Assembly (NCBI GenBank): GCA_003139975.1
Contig: PLHN01000221.1
Location: 2,542-7,948 of the forward strand
From: Acidobacteriaceae bacterium
GTDB lineage: Bacteria; Acidobacteriota; Terriglobia; Terriglobales; Acidobacteriaceae
Length of the DNA: 5,407 bases
Direction of reading: 5' to 3'
Position numbers and translations under genes: made by a program. The notes under the pieces were generated by a model. The model was given only the letters and a program-made list of their open reading frames with translations, was not told the DNA's origin and did not search any database. Positions 1-5,407 of the stretch are shown one piece after another; the stretch's first letter is position 1, and every line of letters starts with the position of its first letter.

Positions 1-1961
1 GATTCAACCGAATCGCCGCGGCCGTCGGGACGAATCGAAGCCGCGCTGTCAACGGCCCGCAGCAACATTTCTTTGCAACCGCCGCCGCCCGGAAGCAGGC
101 CGACTCCTACCTCGACCAGGCCCATGTAAAGTTCGGCGTGAGGCTGGCGCGCAGCTGCGTGCAAGGAAAGCTCGCAGCCTCCGCCTAACGTCAGGCCAAA
201 TGGCGCGCTGACGACGGGTTTTGGGGAAAATTTAATGGCCTGCGTCATTCCCTGGAATTGGCGGATGGCCATGTCGACCTCGTCCCATTCTTCTTCCTGG
301 ATCGACATGAGCAACAGCATCAGGTTGGCGCCGACGGAGAAATTCTGGGCGTCGTTGGTGATGACGAATGCGTCGAAGTTGTCGCCCGCGCCGCCCGGTT
401 TCAGCGTTTGCAGAATGAGCGAGATGATGTCGGCGCCGAGGGCGTTCATCTTCGAGTGGAACTGGATGCAGCCTACGCCGTCGCCCAGGTCGATGAGCGA
501 AGCGCCGGAATTTGTCTTCACTACGCTGTTGGATTTTTTCGCGACTTCGACCGACCAGACGCCATCAGCAACAGTTACCGGTTGCCAGTTGGCAGTCGCC
601 AGATCAAAGTAAAGTTTGCCCGAGGCGGCTTTGGCGTCGTCGGCGTACCAGGATTTTTTGCCTGACGCGAGCAACTTCTCCACATTGGCGGCAACTGGGC
701 GGCCTTCTTTTTTCATGCGATCAACGGTCGCTTCCACTCCCGCAGCATCCCAAAGCTCGAACGGCCCCAGTTCCCAGGCGAAACCCATGCGCATGGCGCG
801 GTCGATTTCGACGATGGAGTCGGAGATCTCCGGGACGCGATTTGCCGAATAGGTCCACAGATCGGAGAGGGCGGTCCACAAAAATGTTGTAGCTTTGTCG
901 GGCTTCTGCGATGCGCCGCCTGCTCCATCCAAGCCGAGCAGCATGCGCAGGCGCGGGGCCGTCTCCTCGACGTTTTTGGCCATCTCAAGCGCGGCAAACT
1001 TCGGCTTTTGCTGCGGACGGTATTCCAGAGTCTTCCAGTCCAGCGCCAGCCGCTGGTCGTCGCTGCCGCCAGCGGATTTCGCCTTCTTGTAAAAGCCGCC
1101 TTTGGTCTTGTCGCCGAGCCACTTTCGTTCGACCATCTGGCGGAAGAAGTCGGGGATCTGCAATTCGCTGCGTTCATCGCGCACGTTCTGAGTCATGTTC
1201 CCGACCACGTGGCCGAGAATGTCGAGCCCCACCAGGTCAATGGTTCGGAACGTCGCCGAGCGCGGCCAACCGACGGCTTGCCCGGTGAGCGCATCCACTT
1301 CTTCAATGCTCAGATCCAATTCCTGCATCAGGCGCATCACGTTGAGCACGGAAAAAGTTCCGATGCGGTTGCCGATGAAGTTCGGCGTGTCCTTGGCAAA
1401 CACGACGCCTTTGCCGAGTTGCACGTCGCAAAAATGCGCAACCGCGTCAATCAACGCGCGATCGGACTGCGGCGTGGGAATCAGCTCGAGCAGCCGCATG
1501 TAGCGCGGAGGATTAAAGAAGTGGGTGCCGAACCACGAGCGGCGGAAATCATCCGAGAATCCCTCGGCTATCTTGGCCACCGGCAATCCGCTGGTGTTAG
1601 TCGTGACGATTGCGCCCGGCTTGCGAATCGCTTCCACTTTCTTCAGCAGGCTGCGCTTGATTTCCAGGTTTTCGATCACGGCTTCGATGATCCAGTCGAC
1701 GTCGGCCAACTTCTTCAAATCGTCGTCAAAATTGCCGATTGTCACCAAACGTGAAAGCGATGCTTCAAAAAAGGCTGCGGGCTTCGATTTTCTAGCCCCG
1801 TCAAGTCCGGCGGCCGCGATCTTGTTACGCGTTGGGCCGTCCGCATCGGGCGGAACGATATCCAGCAGCAGGGAAGGCACGCCGGCATTTGCAAAATGCG
1901 CGGCAATTCGGGCGCCCATGGTGCCCGCGCCCAGAACGGCAACTTTATTGATCCGTTTCAT
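1..1961 (-). CDS. fadN: 3-hydroxyacyl-CoA dehydrogenase / enoyl-CoA hydratase, FadN type (3' end missing)
   Basis: Bifunctional fatty-acid beta-oxidation enzyme of the cytoplasm. It hydrates trans-2-enoyl-CoA and oxidises the 3-hydroxyacyl-CoA with NAD+. The visible 653 residues show an N-terminal Rossmann domain with GAGTMG at 11-16 and an acidic residue closing beta-2 (D34), then NTSG at 122-125. The catalytic pair is H147 (in GTHFFNPP) and E159, 12 residues apart as in known 3-hydroxyacyl-CoA dehydrogenases. KDTPNFIGNR lies at 190-199, and a second dehydrogenase C-terminal segment includes GFAWELGPFELWD at 393-405. A crotonase domain begins around 480. Its oxyanion motif FSVGANL is at 541-547, and GGGCE (E597) and VEVGVG (E617) supply both catalytic glutamates 20 residues apart, as in crotonase. 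Dehydrogenase first and hydratase last is the Bacillus subtilis FadN order, the reverse of FadB. The start ATG is preceded by GGAG (1971-1974) at 9-nt spacing. FadN is about 790 aa, so roughly 140 residues lie beyond the left edge. Confidence 0.94.
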   Translation of the reverse strand, partial: MKRINKVAVLGAGTMGARIAAHFANAGVPSLLLDIVPPDADGPTRNKIAAAGLDGARKSKPAAFFEASLSRLVTIGNFDDDLKKLADVDWIIEAVIENLEIKRSLLKKVEAIRKPGAIVTTNTSGLPVAKIAEGFSDDFRRSWFGTHFFNPPRYMRLLELIPTPQSDRALIDAVAHFCDVQLGKGVVFAKDTPNFIGNRIGTFSVLNVMRLMQELDLSIEEVDALTGQAVGWPRSATFRTIDLVGLDILGHVVGNMTQNVRDERSELQIPDFFRQMVERKWLGDKTKGGFYKKAKSAGGSDDQRLALDWKTLEYRPQQKPKFAALEMAKNVEETAPRLRMLLGLDGAGGASQKPDKATTFLWTALSDLWTYSANRVPEISDSIVEIDRAMRMGFAWELGPFELWDAAGVEATVDRMKKEGRPVAANVEKLLASGKKSWYADDAKAASGKLYFDLATANWQPVTVADGVWSVEVAKKSNSVVKTNSGASLIDLGDGVGCIQFHSKMNALGADIISLILQTLKPGGAGDNFDAFVITNDAQNFSVGANLMLLLMSIQEEEWDEVDMAIRQFQGMTQAIKFSPKPVVSAPFGLTLGGGCELSLHAAARQPHAELYMGLVEVGVGLLPGGGGCKEMLLRAVDSAASIRPDGRGDSVE

Positions 1962-2018
1962 GAAGGCACACTCCAATCCGTTAAGTAAGGACGCTTGCCA
2001 AAATAATCTACAAATCTT

Positions 2019-2474
2019 CTATGGCAGTTTATCTACCACCCAGTCGTTTTCGCCAGCGTTGACCAGAATTATCTCGGAGGGTCGACGGGACAAGGACCGG
2101 GACGACCCGGATTTGGCTGCCGCCGCGCCCGATCCCGCGGCTTCCCTCAAGCTCACCAGCACTACAGGAAAGCGATAGCGGCCGCGGGTGCGCCGCCCGG
2201 CGCCGATTTCAAAAGCGCGGTCCGTTGCGACCGAAAAAAATTGCTCCAGTGCGGCGGCGTTTTGCGAGTGCCGTATTCCGTCGCTCACGAGCACCATGCC
2301 GTCGTTGAGGTCTCCCGCCTGCCATGCGTGCAGGAAGCGATTGGCGGTGGCGAGGGCGACGACGTAGTCTGGGTCGGAGACACTGGCTGGTTTCTTGTGG
2401 GCTCGTCCCCAACCCGTTGCCGTGAGCAGGAAAACCGCGAGCACGAAAATCAGGACCGCAACTCGTATCTTCAT
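2019..2474 (-). CDS. Hypothetical exported protein, possible NTF2-like fold
   Basis: Predicted 151-aa protein that I do not recognise as a named family. The N-terminus looks like a signal peptide or membrane anchor: charged KIR at 2-4, then a hydrophobic stretch over about residues 5-20. There is no cysteine after it, so it is not a lipoprotein. Residues 40-65 (ANRFLHAWQAGDL then MVLVSDG) resemble the first helices of NTF2/SnoaL-like proteins, and the C-terminus EIILVNAGENDWVVDKLP resembles the last strands of such folds; this match is inference. A segment rich in Ala, Gly, Ser and Arg at about 112-131 breaks the fold and may be a loop. The frame stays open upstream to 2780, but I chose the ATG at 2474 because it puts the hydrophobic segment at the N-terminus. 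No good Shine-Dalgarno precedes it. An ATG at 2585 is the alternative, adding 37 residues. The gene lies 57 bp upstream of fadN on the same strand and could be co-transcribed with it. Confidence 0.65.
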   Translation of the reverse strand: MKIRVAVLIFVLAVFLLTATGWGRAHKKPASVSDPDYVVALATANRFLHAWQAGDLNDGMVLVSDGIRHSQNAAALEQFFSVATDRAFEIGAGRRTRGRYRFPVVLVSLREAAGSGAAAAKSGSSRSLSRRPSEIILVNAGENDWVVDKLP

Positions 2475-2609
2475 GTAGGACGCTTGTCGCCGCCAAGGGT
2501 GCTGGCCGACGCGATCGCATGTTTGTCGTCTGATCCCGATCCTCCAATTCTGAGCCGGACGGACTTTGAGTACCGGCCTGTCCATTGTGCTCGGGCCACT
2601 GGTCAACTT

Positions 2610-2665
2610 CAAGTGCCGAGCTGTTTGTGGCATGGTCGGGGCTATGAAATAAGCCCGGGCACTTG
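2610..2665. repeat. Inverted repeat with nested hairpin
   Basis: CAAGTGCC (2610-2617) pairs perfectly with GGCACTTG (2658-2665) around a 40-nt loop. Inside the loop, GGGCT (2639-2643) pairs with AGCCC (2652-2656) around 8 nt, and TGCC/GGCA (2614-2617 and 2629-2632) is a competing pairing. There is no T-tract after the stem, so a rho-independent terminator is unlikely. It may be leader structure of the minus-strand gene or the remains of a dispersed repeat, or chance. Confidence 0.35.
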
Positions 2666-2694
2666 TATCCTTGAGCCTGGCTTCCCGGCCTAAA

Positions 2695-2788
2695 GTGTGT
2701 GCGTGAGAACTGGTCCGTCCCTCCGGGACTTGATGGGCCGGCACTTCGTTCCAGCGCAAATCACGAAGACGAGTTCTCACTTACACAC
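2695..2788. repeat. Cloverleaf-like palindromic element (REP/MITE-like)
   Basis: The outer arms GTGTGTGCGTGAGAACT (2695-2711) and AGTTCTCACTTACACAC (2772-2788) are inverted repeats matching at 15 of 17 positions. In a plus-strand transcript one of the two differences is a G-U pair, leaving one mismatch. The 60-nt interior holds two more hairpins: GTCCC/GGGAC (2717-2721 and 2725-2729, 3-nt loop) and CTTCGT/ACGAAG (2744-2749 and 2763-2768, 13-nt loop). Three stems around a junction suggest a folded nucleic-acid element rather than a simple operator. A dispersed REP- or MITE-type element, a structured 5' leader, or a pair of regulator half-sites are all possible. No clean target-site duplication is seen; AAAG occurs near both ends (2692-2695, 2790-2793) but not flush with the arms. 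Confidence 0.6.
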
Positions 2789-2823
2789 GAAAGACCCGGG
2801 TTTCATGCTTTACCCAAGCCAGT

Positions 2824-2829
2824 TAGAAT
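2824..2829 (+). promoter_or_regulatory. Candidate -10 box of the Crp/Fnr gene
   Basis: TAGAAT matches five of six bases of the sigma-70 -10 consensus. It would start transcription near 2836, about 25 nt before the start codon and 15 nt before the ribosome binding site. No good -35 box is found 16-18 nt upstream, which would fit an activator-dependent or weak promoter, or a false hit. Confidence 0.35.
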
Positions 2830-2848
2830 GCTAGTATGCGCTGCTAGC
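2830..2848. promoter_or_regulatory. Small palindrome at the predicted transcript start
   Basis: GCTAG (2830-2834) and CTAGC (2844-2848) form an inverted repeat with a 9-nt spacer, directly between the candidate -10 box and the Shine-Dalgarno sequence. The position would suit an autoregulatory operator or a short leader hairpin. The arms are only 5 bp, so chance is a real possibility. Confidence 0.3.
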
Positions 2849-2850
2849 GA

Positions 2851-2856
2851 AAGGAG
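2851..2856 (+). promoter_or_regulatory. Ribosome binding site deciding the Crp/Fnr start
   Basis: AAGGAG lies 4 nt before the ATG at 2861. It is the only good Shine-Dalgarno near this gene. It therefore favours 2861 over the in-frame ATG at 2828 and the GTG at 2699. The spacing is on the short side. Confidence 0.75.
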
Positions 2857-2860
2857 ACGC

Positions 2861-3577
2861 ATGAGTTCGCCCTACGGGCTTCAGATCACAGAGAACTGTC
2901 TCATCTGCAAGCTGCGTCAGTCCGGCTTCTTTTGCGATCTCCCCAAGCCGTCCCTGGAATACCTGGAGAGGATCAAGTACGCCAGCGCATATCCGCAGGG
3001 GGCAGTCCTATTCGTGGAGGGGCAAGCGCCACGCGGCATTTATATCGTGTGCGCCGGCCGCGTAAAGCTGACCACGACTTCGCGCGATGGCAAGACGCTG
3101 ATCTTACGAATTGCCCAGGCCGGTGAGGTGCTCGGCCTGCATGGCACAGTTTCCGGCAAGCCCTACGAACTCACGGCCGAAACGCTCCAGCCAAGCCAGC
3201 TCGATTTCGTCAAGCGCGACGATTTCCTGAAGTTCCTGCAAAGCCATGCCGATGCCTGCCTGAATGCCGCGCACCACTTGAGCCAGAATTGCCAGACCGC
3301 GTACGAAATGATCCGCTCGCTCGGCCTCTCTCATTCCGTGTCGGAGAAGCTGGCGCGCCTGCTGCTGGAGTGGGCGAGCGAAGGCGAACAAACCAAAGAT
3401 GGCATTCGCATCAAGATTGCGCTGACGCACGAAGAGATTGCGCAACTGATTGGCACTTCGCGGGAAACCGTGACGCGCGTGCTGGGCGAATTTCGCGACA
3501 AGGAACTGGCTCAACTTCGCGGTTCCACGCTGTTGATTCGCAACAAAGGCGCGCTGGAACGGCTGATCGGCGCGTGA
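2861..3577 (+). CDS. Crp/Fnr-family transcriptional regulator with N-terminal cysteine cluster
   Basis: Complete 238-aa cytoplasmic DNA-binding regulator. An N-terminal cysteine cluster (C13-X2-C16-X8-C25) precedes a cyclic-nucleotide-binding-type beta barrel over about 30-120, with the glycine-bearing turns FVEGQAPRGIYIVCAGRVKL and SRDGKTLILRIAQAGEVLG. A long dimerisation helix follows (about 125-155), then a winged helix-turn-helix with LTHEEIAQLIGTSRETVTRVL at 188-208. The recognition helix carries the R-E-T-V-x-R pattern found in CRP (R201, E202, R206). The length matches the family. Classical FNR spaces its N-terminal cysteines C-X2-C-X5-C and uses a fourth internal cysteine for a 4Fe-4S cluster. 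Here the spacing differs, and C64, C133 and C144 are candidate extra ligands, so an Fe-S or redox sensor is plausible but unproven. The cAMP-binding residues of CRP are not convincingly present. The gene stands alone, with structured repeats on both sides; its ligand and targets are unknown. Confidence 0.94.
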   Translation: MSSPYGLQITENCLICKLRQSGFFCDLPKPSLEYLERIKYASAYPQGAVLFVEGQAPRGIYIVCAGRVKLTTTSRDGKTLILRIAQAGEVLGLHGTVSGKPYELTAETLQPSQLDFVKRDDFLKFLQSHADACLNAAHHLSQNCQTAYEMIRSLGLSHSVSEKLARLLLEWASEGEQTKDGIRIKIALTHEEIAQLIGTSRETVTRVLGEFRDKELAQLRGSTLLIRNKGALERLIGA

Positions 3578-3600
3578 GCCAATCGCCATTCGGAGCTGGA

Positions 3601-3675
3601 TCAGGTATCAGGTGTTAGGTCTCAGGGCCTCGATATTTTTCTGAGACCCGACGCCTAAGGCCTGCGACCTCAATC
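3601..3675. repeat. Degenerate heptamer array forming a long hairpin
   Basis: Four consecutive 7-nt units fit TCAGGTN: TCAGGTA, TCAGGTG, TTAGGTC and TCAGGGC (3601-3628). After a 12-nt AT-containing spacer come five units in the complementary sense, in 7-nt register: CTGAGAC, CCGACGC, CTAAGGC, CTGCGAC and CTCAATC (3641-3675), the later ones degenerate. The two halves fold together: 3610-3625 pairs with 3641-3656 at 15 of 16 positions including two G-U pairs, around a 15-nt loop. The T-run (3636-3640) is in the loop, not after the stem, so this is not a standard rho-independent terminator, although it could still act as a transcript end or 3' stabiliser for the regulator mRNA. Heptanucleotide tandem repeats (STRR) are known in filamentous cyanobacteria; calling this an analogue is inference. 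Confidence 0.6.
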
Positions 3676-3750
3676 CCCGGTCTCTTCTTCGCGCTGCCCA
3701 GACTGAGAGAGTCCCGGCGAGGGTGGCCTAAATTCGGCCCCGGCGATACA

Positions 3751-3778
3751 GTTCCCTTCCAATAAGCTGGTTTATAAT
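3751..3778 (+). promoter_or_regulatory. Candidate sigma-70 promoter of the ppiD-like gene
   Basis: A perfect TATAAT (3773-3778) lies 43 nt before the start codon, in an AT-rich stretch that contrasts with the surrounding GC-rich DNA. The best -35 match is TTCCCT (3752-3757), with a short 15-nt spacer and weak consensus. Transcription would begin near 3785, giving a leader of about 37 nt. Confidence 0.5.
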
Positions 3779-3821
3779 CAAAAATTACCTATTCGAGCTT
3801 GGAGTTACCTGAAGAAAACCT

Positions 3822-5407
3822 ATGATTCGACAACTGCAAAATGCGGGCCCGACTCTGAAGTATATTCTCTACGGCCTGCTGCTCATCATCTGCGGCGGTA
3901 TGGTGATCACGCTCATCCCCGGTGGTTTCGGCACCAGCCTCGGCATCGGCGGGCCGCGCGCCGGCGTTCTGGCCACGATCGGCGACCAGGAAGTTACCGC
4001 GCTCGAAGTGCAGCGCGAAGCGCGGGCCTTGATCCAGCGCCAGGGCGCGACCGCGCAGGCCAGCGCGCTCATGCCCTTTTTTGCCGGCCAGGCAGCGCAA
4101 CAATTGATCAATGAAAAGGCGCTGGTCGCGGAAGCGCACCGCATAGGCCTGAATGCCAGCGACGAGGAATTGCGCGACGACCTCGAACACGGCCAGCTGG
4201 GCGTGGAGCTTTTTCCCGGCGGCAAGTTTGTCGGCCAGGAACAGTACGAAGATTTCGTGCAGCGGGTCGGCATGACCGTTCCCCAATTCGAGGGGCTTGA
4301 GAAGGAATACATTCTCATTCGCAAACTGCAGGCGTTAGTTTCTGGGGGCGCTCTTGTCTCCGATACCGACGTTCGCGATGAGTTCGAGCGCCGCAATACC
4401 AAAGTCAAGTTCGAGTACGCGGTGATCACCGAGGCCGACATCCTGAAAGGGCTGCACCCCACGGACGAAGAACTCAGGGCCTTTTATGATCGGAACAAGG
4501 CCACGTATAACAACTCCATTCCGGAAAAACGGCAAATCAAGTATGCGCTCATCGATTCCGCGAAAATTGGAGCCGCCATTCCGGTCACGGAGCAAGACCT
4601 GCAGGCTTATTACGACCAGCACCGTGACGAATACCGTGTTCCCGATCAAGTCAAGGTACGGCACATTCTGATCAAGACTCCGCTGCCCGGGCCCGACGGC
4701 AAGGAAGATGAAAAAGGCGTCGCCGAAGCGCGCGCCAAAGCCGAATCCGTTCTCAAGGAAGTCAAAGCGGGTGGTGACTTCGCCAAGCTGGCCGAGCAAT
4801 ATTCTGAAGATCCCGGCAGCGCCAAGAACGGGGGCGAACTGGGCTGGATTGGGCGTGGCCGTACGGTGCCGGAATTCGAAAAGGCCGCCTTCTCGCTCGC
4901 CAAAGGACAAACCAGCGACCTGATCAAGAGCAGCTATGGGTTCCACATCATTAACGTCGAAGACAAGCAGGAAGCTCACCTCAAGATGCTCGCTGAAGTC
5001 AAAAGCGAGATTCAGGAAAAAGTGAAGCAGCAGAAGGTTACTCTTGCCACCGAAGGGGCGGCCAATGGCTTGCTGAGCGCGGCCCGCACCGAGGGTTTCG
5101 ATCACGCCGCTTCGTCCAAGGGGCAGTCCGTGGTGAGCACGGAATTCTTTGGCCGCAACGATGTCCTTCCCGGACTTGGGCCCAGCCCGCAATTGATGGA
5201 CGCCGTGTTTAGCGCCTCCGACAAAACGCCGCCCGATAGCGTCCAGGTGCCGCAGGGCTATGTTGTTTATCAGGTGCTTGCGATCAAGCCTCCGGCGACG
5301 CCTACGTTCGAAGAGATTCGGCCCCGTGTCGGGACCGAATTCAAGAACCAGCGCGCCAGCATGCTGTTGCAGCAGAAAACGCGCGAACTCGCCGACCGCG
5401 CCAGGGC
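3822..5407 (+). CDS. ppiD: PpiD/SurA-like membrane-anchored peptidyl-prolyl cis-trans isomerase (3' end missing)
   Basis: Periplasmic folding chaperone held in the inner membrane by one N-terminal segment. PpiD of E. coli acts next to the Sec translocon on newly exported proteins. The 528 visible residues begin with a short basic/polar cytoplasmic tail, then a membrane helix at about 13-33 (KYILYGLLLIICGGMVITLI). A SurA-like N-terminal chaperone region spans about 47-205 (GDQEVTALEVQREARALI, QLINEKALVAEAHRIGL). A parvulin domain spans about 278-380, with RHILIK (H281), YSEDPGSAKNGGELGW (D330), EFEKAAF (F352) and YGFHIINV (H375). These match the pocket histidines, acidic residue and phenylalanine of active parvulins. 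A C-terminal region continues past the window edge; E. coli PpiD is 623 aa, so about 100 residues may be missing. The Shine-Dalgarno is weak: GAAG at 3811-3814 with 7-nt spacing, while GGAG at 3801 is too far. C24 lies in the membrane helix without a lipobox, so this is not a lipoprotein. Confidence 0.92.
   Translation, partial: MIRQLQNAGPTLKYILYGLLLIICGGMVITLIPGGFGTSLGIGGPRAGVLATIGDQEVTALEVQREARALIQRQGATAQASALMPFFAGQAAQQLINEKALVAEAHRIGLNASDEELRDDLEHGQLGVELFPGGKFVGQEQYEDFVQRVGMTVPQFEGLEKEYILIRKLQALVSGGALVSDTDVRDEFERRNTKVKFEYAVITEADILKGLHPTDEELRAFYDRNKATYNNSIPEKRQIKYALIDSAKIGAAIPVTEQDLQAYYDQHRDEYRVPDQVKVRHILIKTPLPGPDGKEDEKGVAEARAKAESVLKEVKAGGDFAKLAEQYSEDPGSAKNGGELGWIGRGRTVPEFEKAAFSLAKGQTSDLIKSSYGFHIINVEDKQEAHLKMLAEVKSEIQEKVKQQKVTLATEGAANGLLSAARTEGFDHAASSKGQSVVSTEFFGRNDVLPGLGPSPQLMDAVFSASDKTPPDSVQVPQGYVVYQVLAIKPPATPTFEEIRPRVGTEFKNQRASMLLQQKTRELADRAR

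Larger units (their letters stand above)
2475..2860. other. Divergent intergenic region, no gene seen
   Basis: This stretch of 386 bp separates the minus-strand hypothetical gene from the plus-strand regulator. Reading frames cross it on both strands, but only as upstream extensions of the two neighbouring genes. They run through palindromic DNA, lack ribosome binding sites and show no recognisable protein motif. It holds a cloverleaf-like palindrome at 2695-2788, a weaker inverted repeat at 2610-2665, a candidate -10 box at 2824-2829 and a small palindrome at 2830-2848, each listed separately. Promoters for both genes must lie here. I could not find a convincing one for the minus-strand gene. 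Confidence 0.75.

Noticed and set aside
1008..1754. Plus-strand open frame of 248 codons
   Set aside because: It lies wholly antisense to fadN, whose motifs (HFFNPP, KDTPNFIGNR, GFAWELGPFE) are unmistakable in the other frame. Its own translation shows no family motif, and it is explained by third-position GC bias.
2475..2780. Upstream extension of the minus-strand hypothetical protein to 2780
   Set aside because: It would bury the signal-peptide-like segment about 100 residues inside the protein and translate through the cloverleaf repeat.
2699..2860. Longer N-terminus of the Crp/Fnr protein, starting at GTG 2699 or ATG 2828
   Set aside because: The 2699 extension runs through the palindromic element and has no Shine-Dalgarno. 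The ATG at 2828 overlaps the candidate -10 box. The ATG at 2861 has AAGGAG and puts the cysteine cluster at the expected position.
3104..3589. Minus-strand open frame of 161 codons
   Set aside because: It is antisense to the Crp/Fnr gene, including its helix-turn-helix, and has no independent support.
3610..3656. Rho-independent terminator of the regulator gene
   Set aside because: The stem is strong, but there is no T-tract after it on either strand and the only T-run is in the loop, so it is listed as a repeat instead.
3713..3746. Direct repeat CCCGGCGA (3713-3720 and 3739-3746) upstream of the ppiD-like gene
   Set aside because: An 8-mer of pure GC type in GC-rich DNA, with no relation to the promoter elements; probably chance.
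3882..3896. Lipobox around C24 of the ppiD-like protein
   Set aside because: The residues before the cysteine are L-I-I, without the small residue required at -1, so the segment is a plain membrane anchor.
4335..5192. Minus-strand open frame of 285 codons
   Set aside because: It is antisense to the ppiD-like gene, including its well-conserved parvulin domain. It has no ribosome binding site or motif, and is a GC-driven shadow.

Overview
The window looks like chromosomal DNA from a Gram-negative, moderately GC-rich bacterium. An Acidobacteriota member (Koribacter/Solibacter-like soil lineage) is the best guess. The reasons are the gene types (a FadN-type beta-oxidation enzyme, a Crp/Fnr regulator with an N-terminal cysteine cluster, a PpiD/SurA-type membrane chaperone) and intergenic DNA rich in short palindromic and heptameric repeats. 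This assignment is inference; no rRNA or other marker gene is present.

Layout. Positions 1-1961 (minus strand) hold a 3-hydroxyacyl-CoA dehydrogenase/enoyl-CoA hydratase of FadN architecture, cut by the left edge. Just upstream on the same strand, 57 bp away, 2019-2474 holds a small predicted exported protein, possibly NTF2-like, of unknown function. Positions 2475-2860 are a divergent intergenic region of 386 bp. It contains a cloverleaf-like palindromic element (2695-2788), a second weaker inverted repeat (2610-2665), a possible promoter and a small palindrome next to the ribosome binding site of the following gene. Positions 2861-3577 (plus strand) encode a complete 238-aa Crp/Fnr-family regulator. 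Positions 3578-3821 are a 244-bp intergenic region with an array of degenerate heptamers that folds into a long hairpin, followed by a good -10 box. Positions 3822-5407 (plus strand) encode a PpiD-like membrane-anchored peptidyl-prolyl isomerase/chaperone, cut by the right edge.

How they fit. The two minus-strand genes could be co-transcribed, but no shared function is apparent. The regulator sits alone between two intergenic regions, and nothing visible ties it to the fatty-acid gene or the chaperone. The four genes look like ordinary chromosomal housekeeping and regulatory content. I found no phage, CRISPR, toxin-antitoxin or defence genes. The most unusual content is non-coding: the two structured repeat regions flanking the regulator. 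The regulator's unusual cysteine spacing is the most interesting protein feature.
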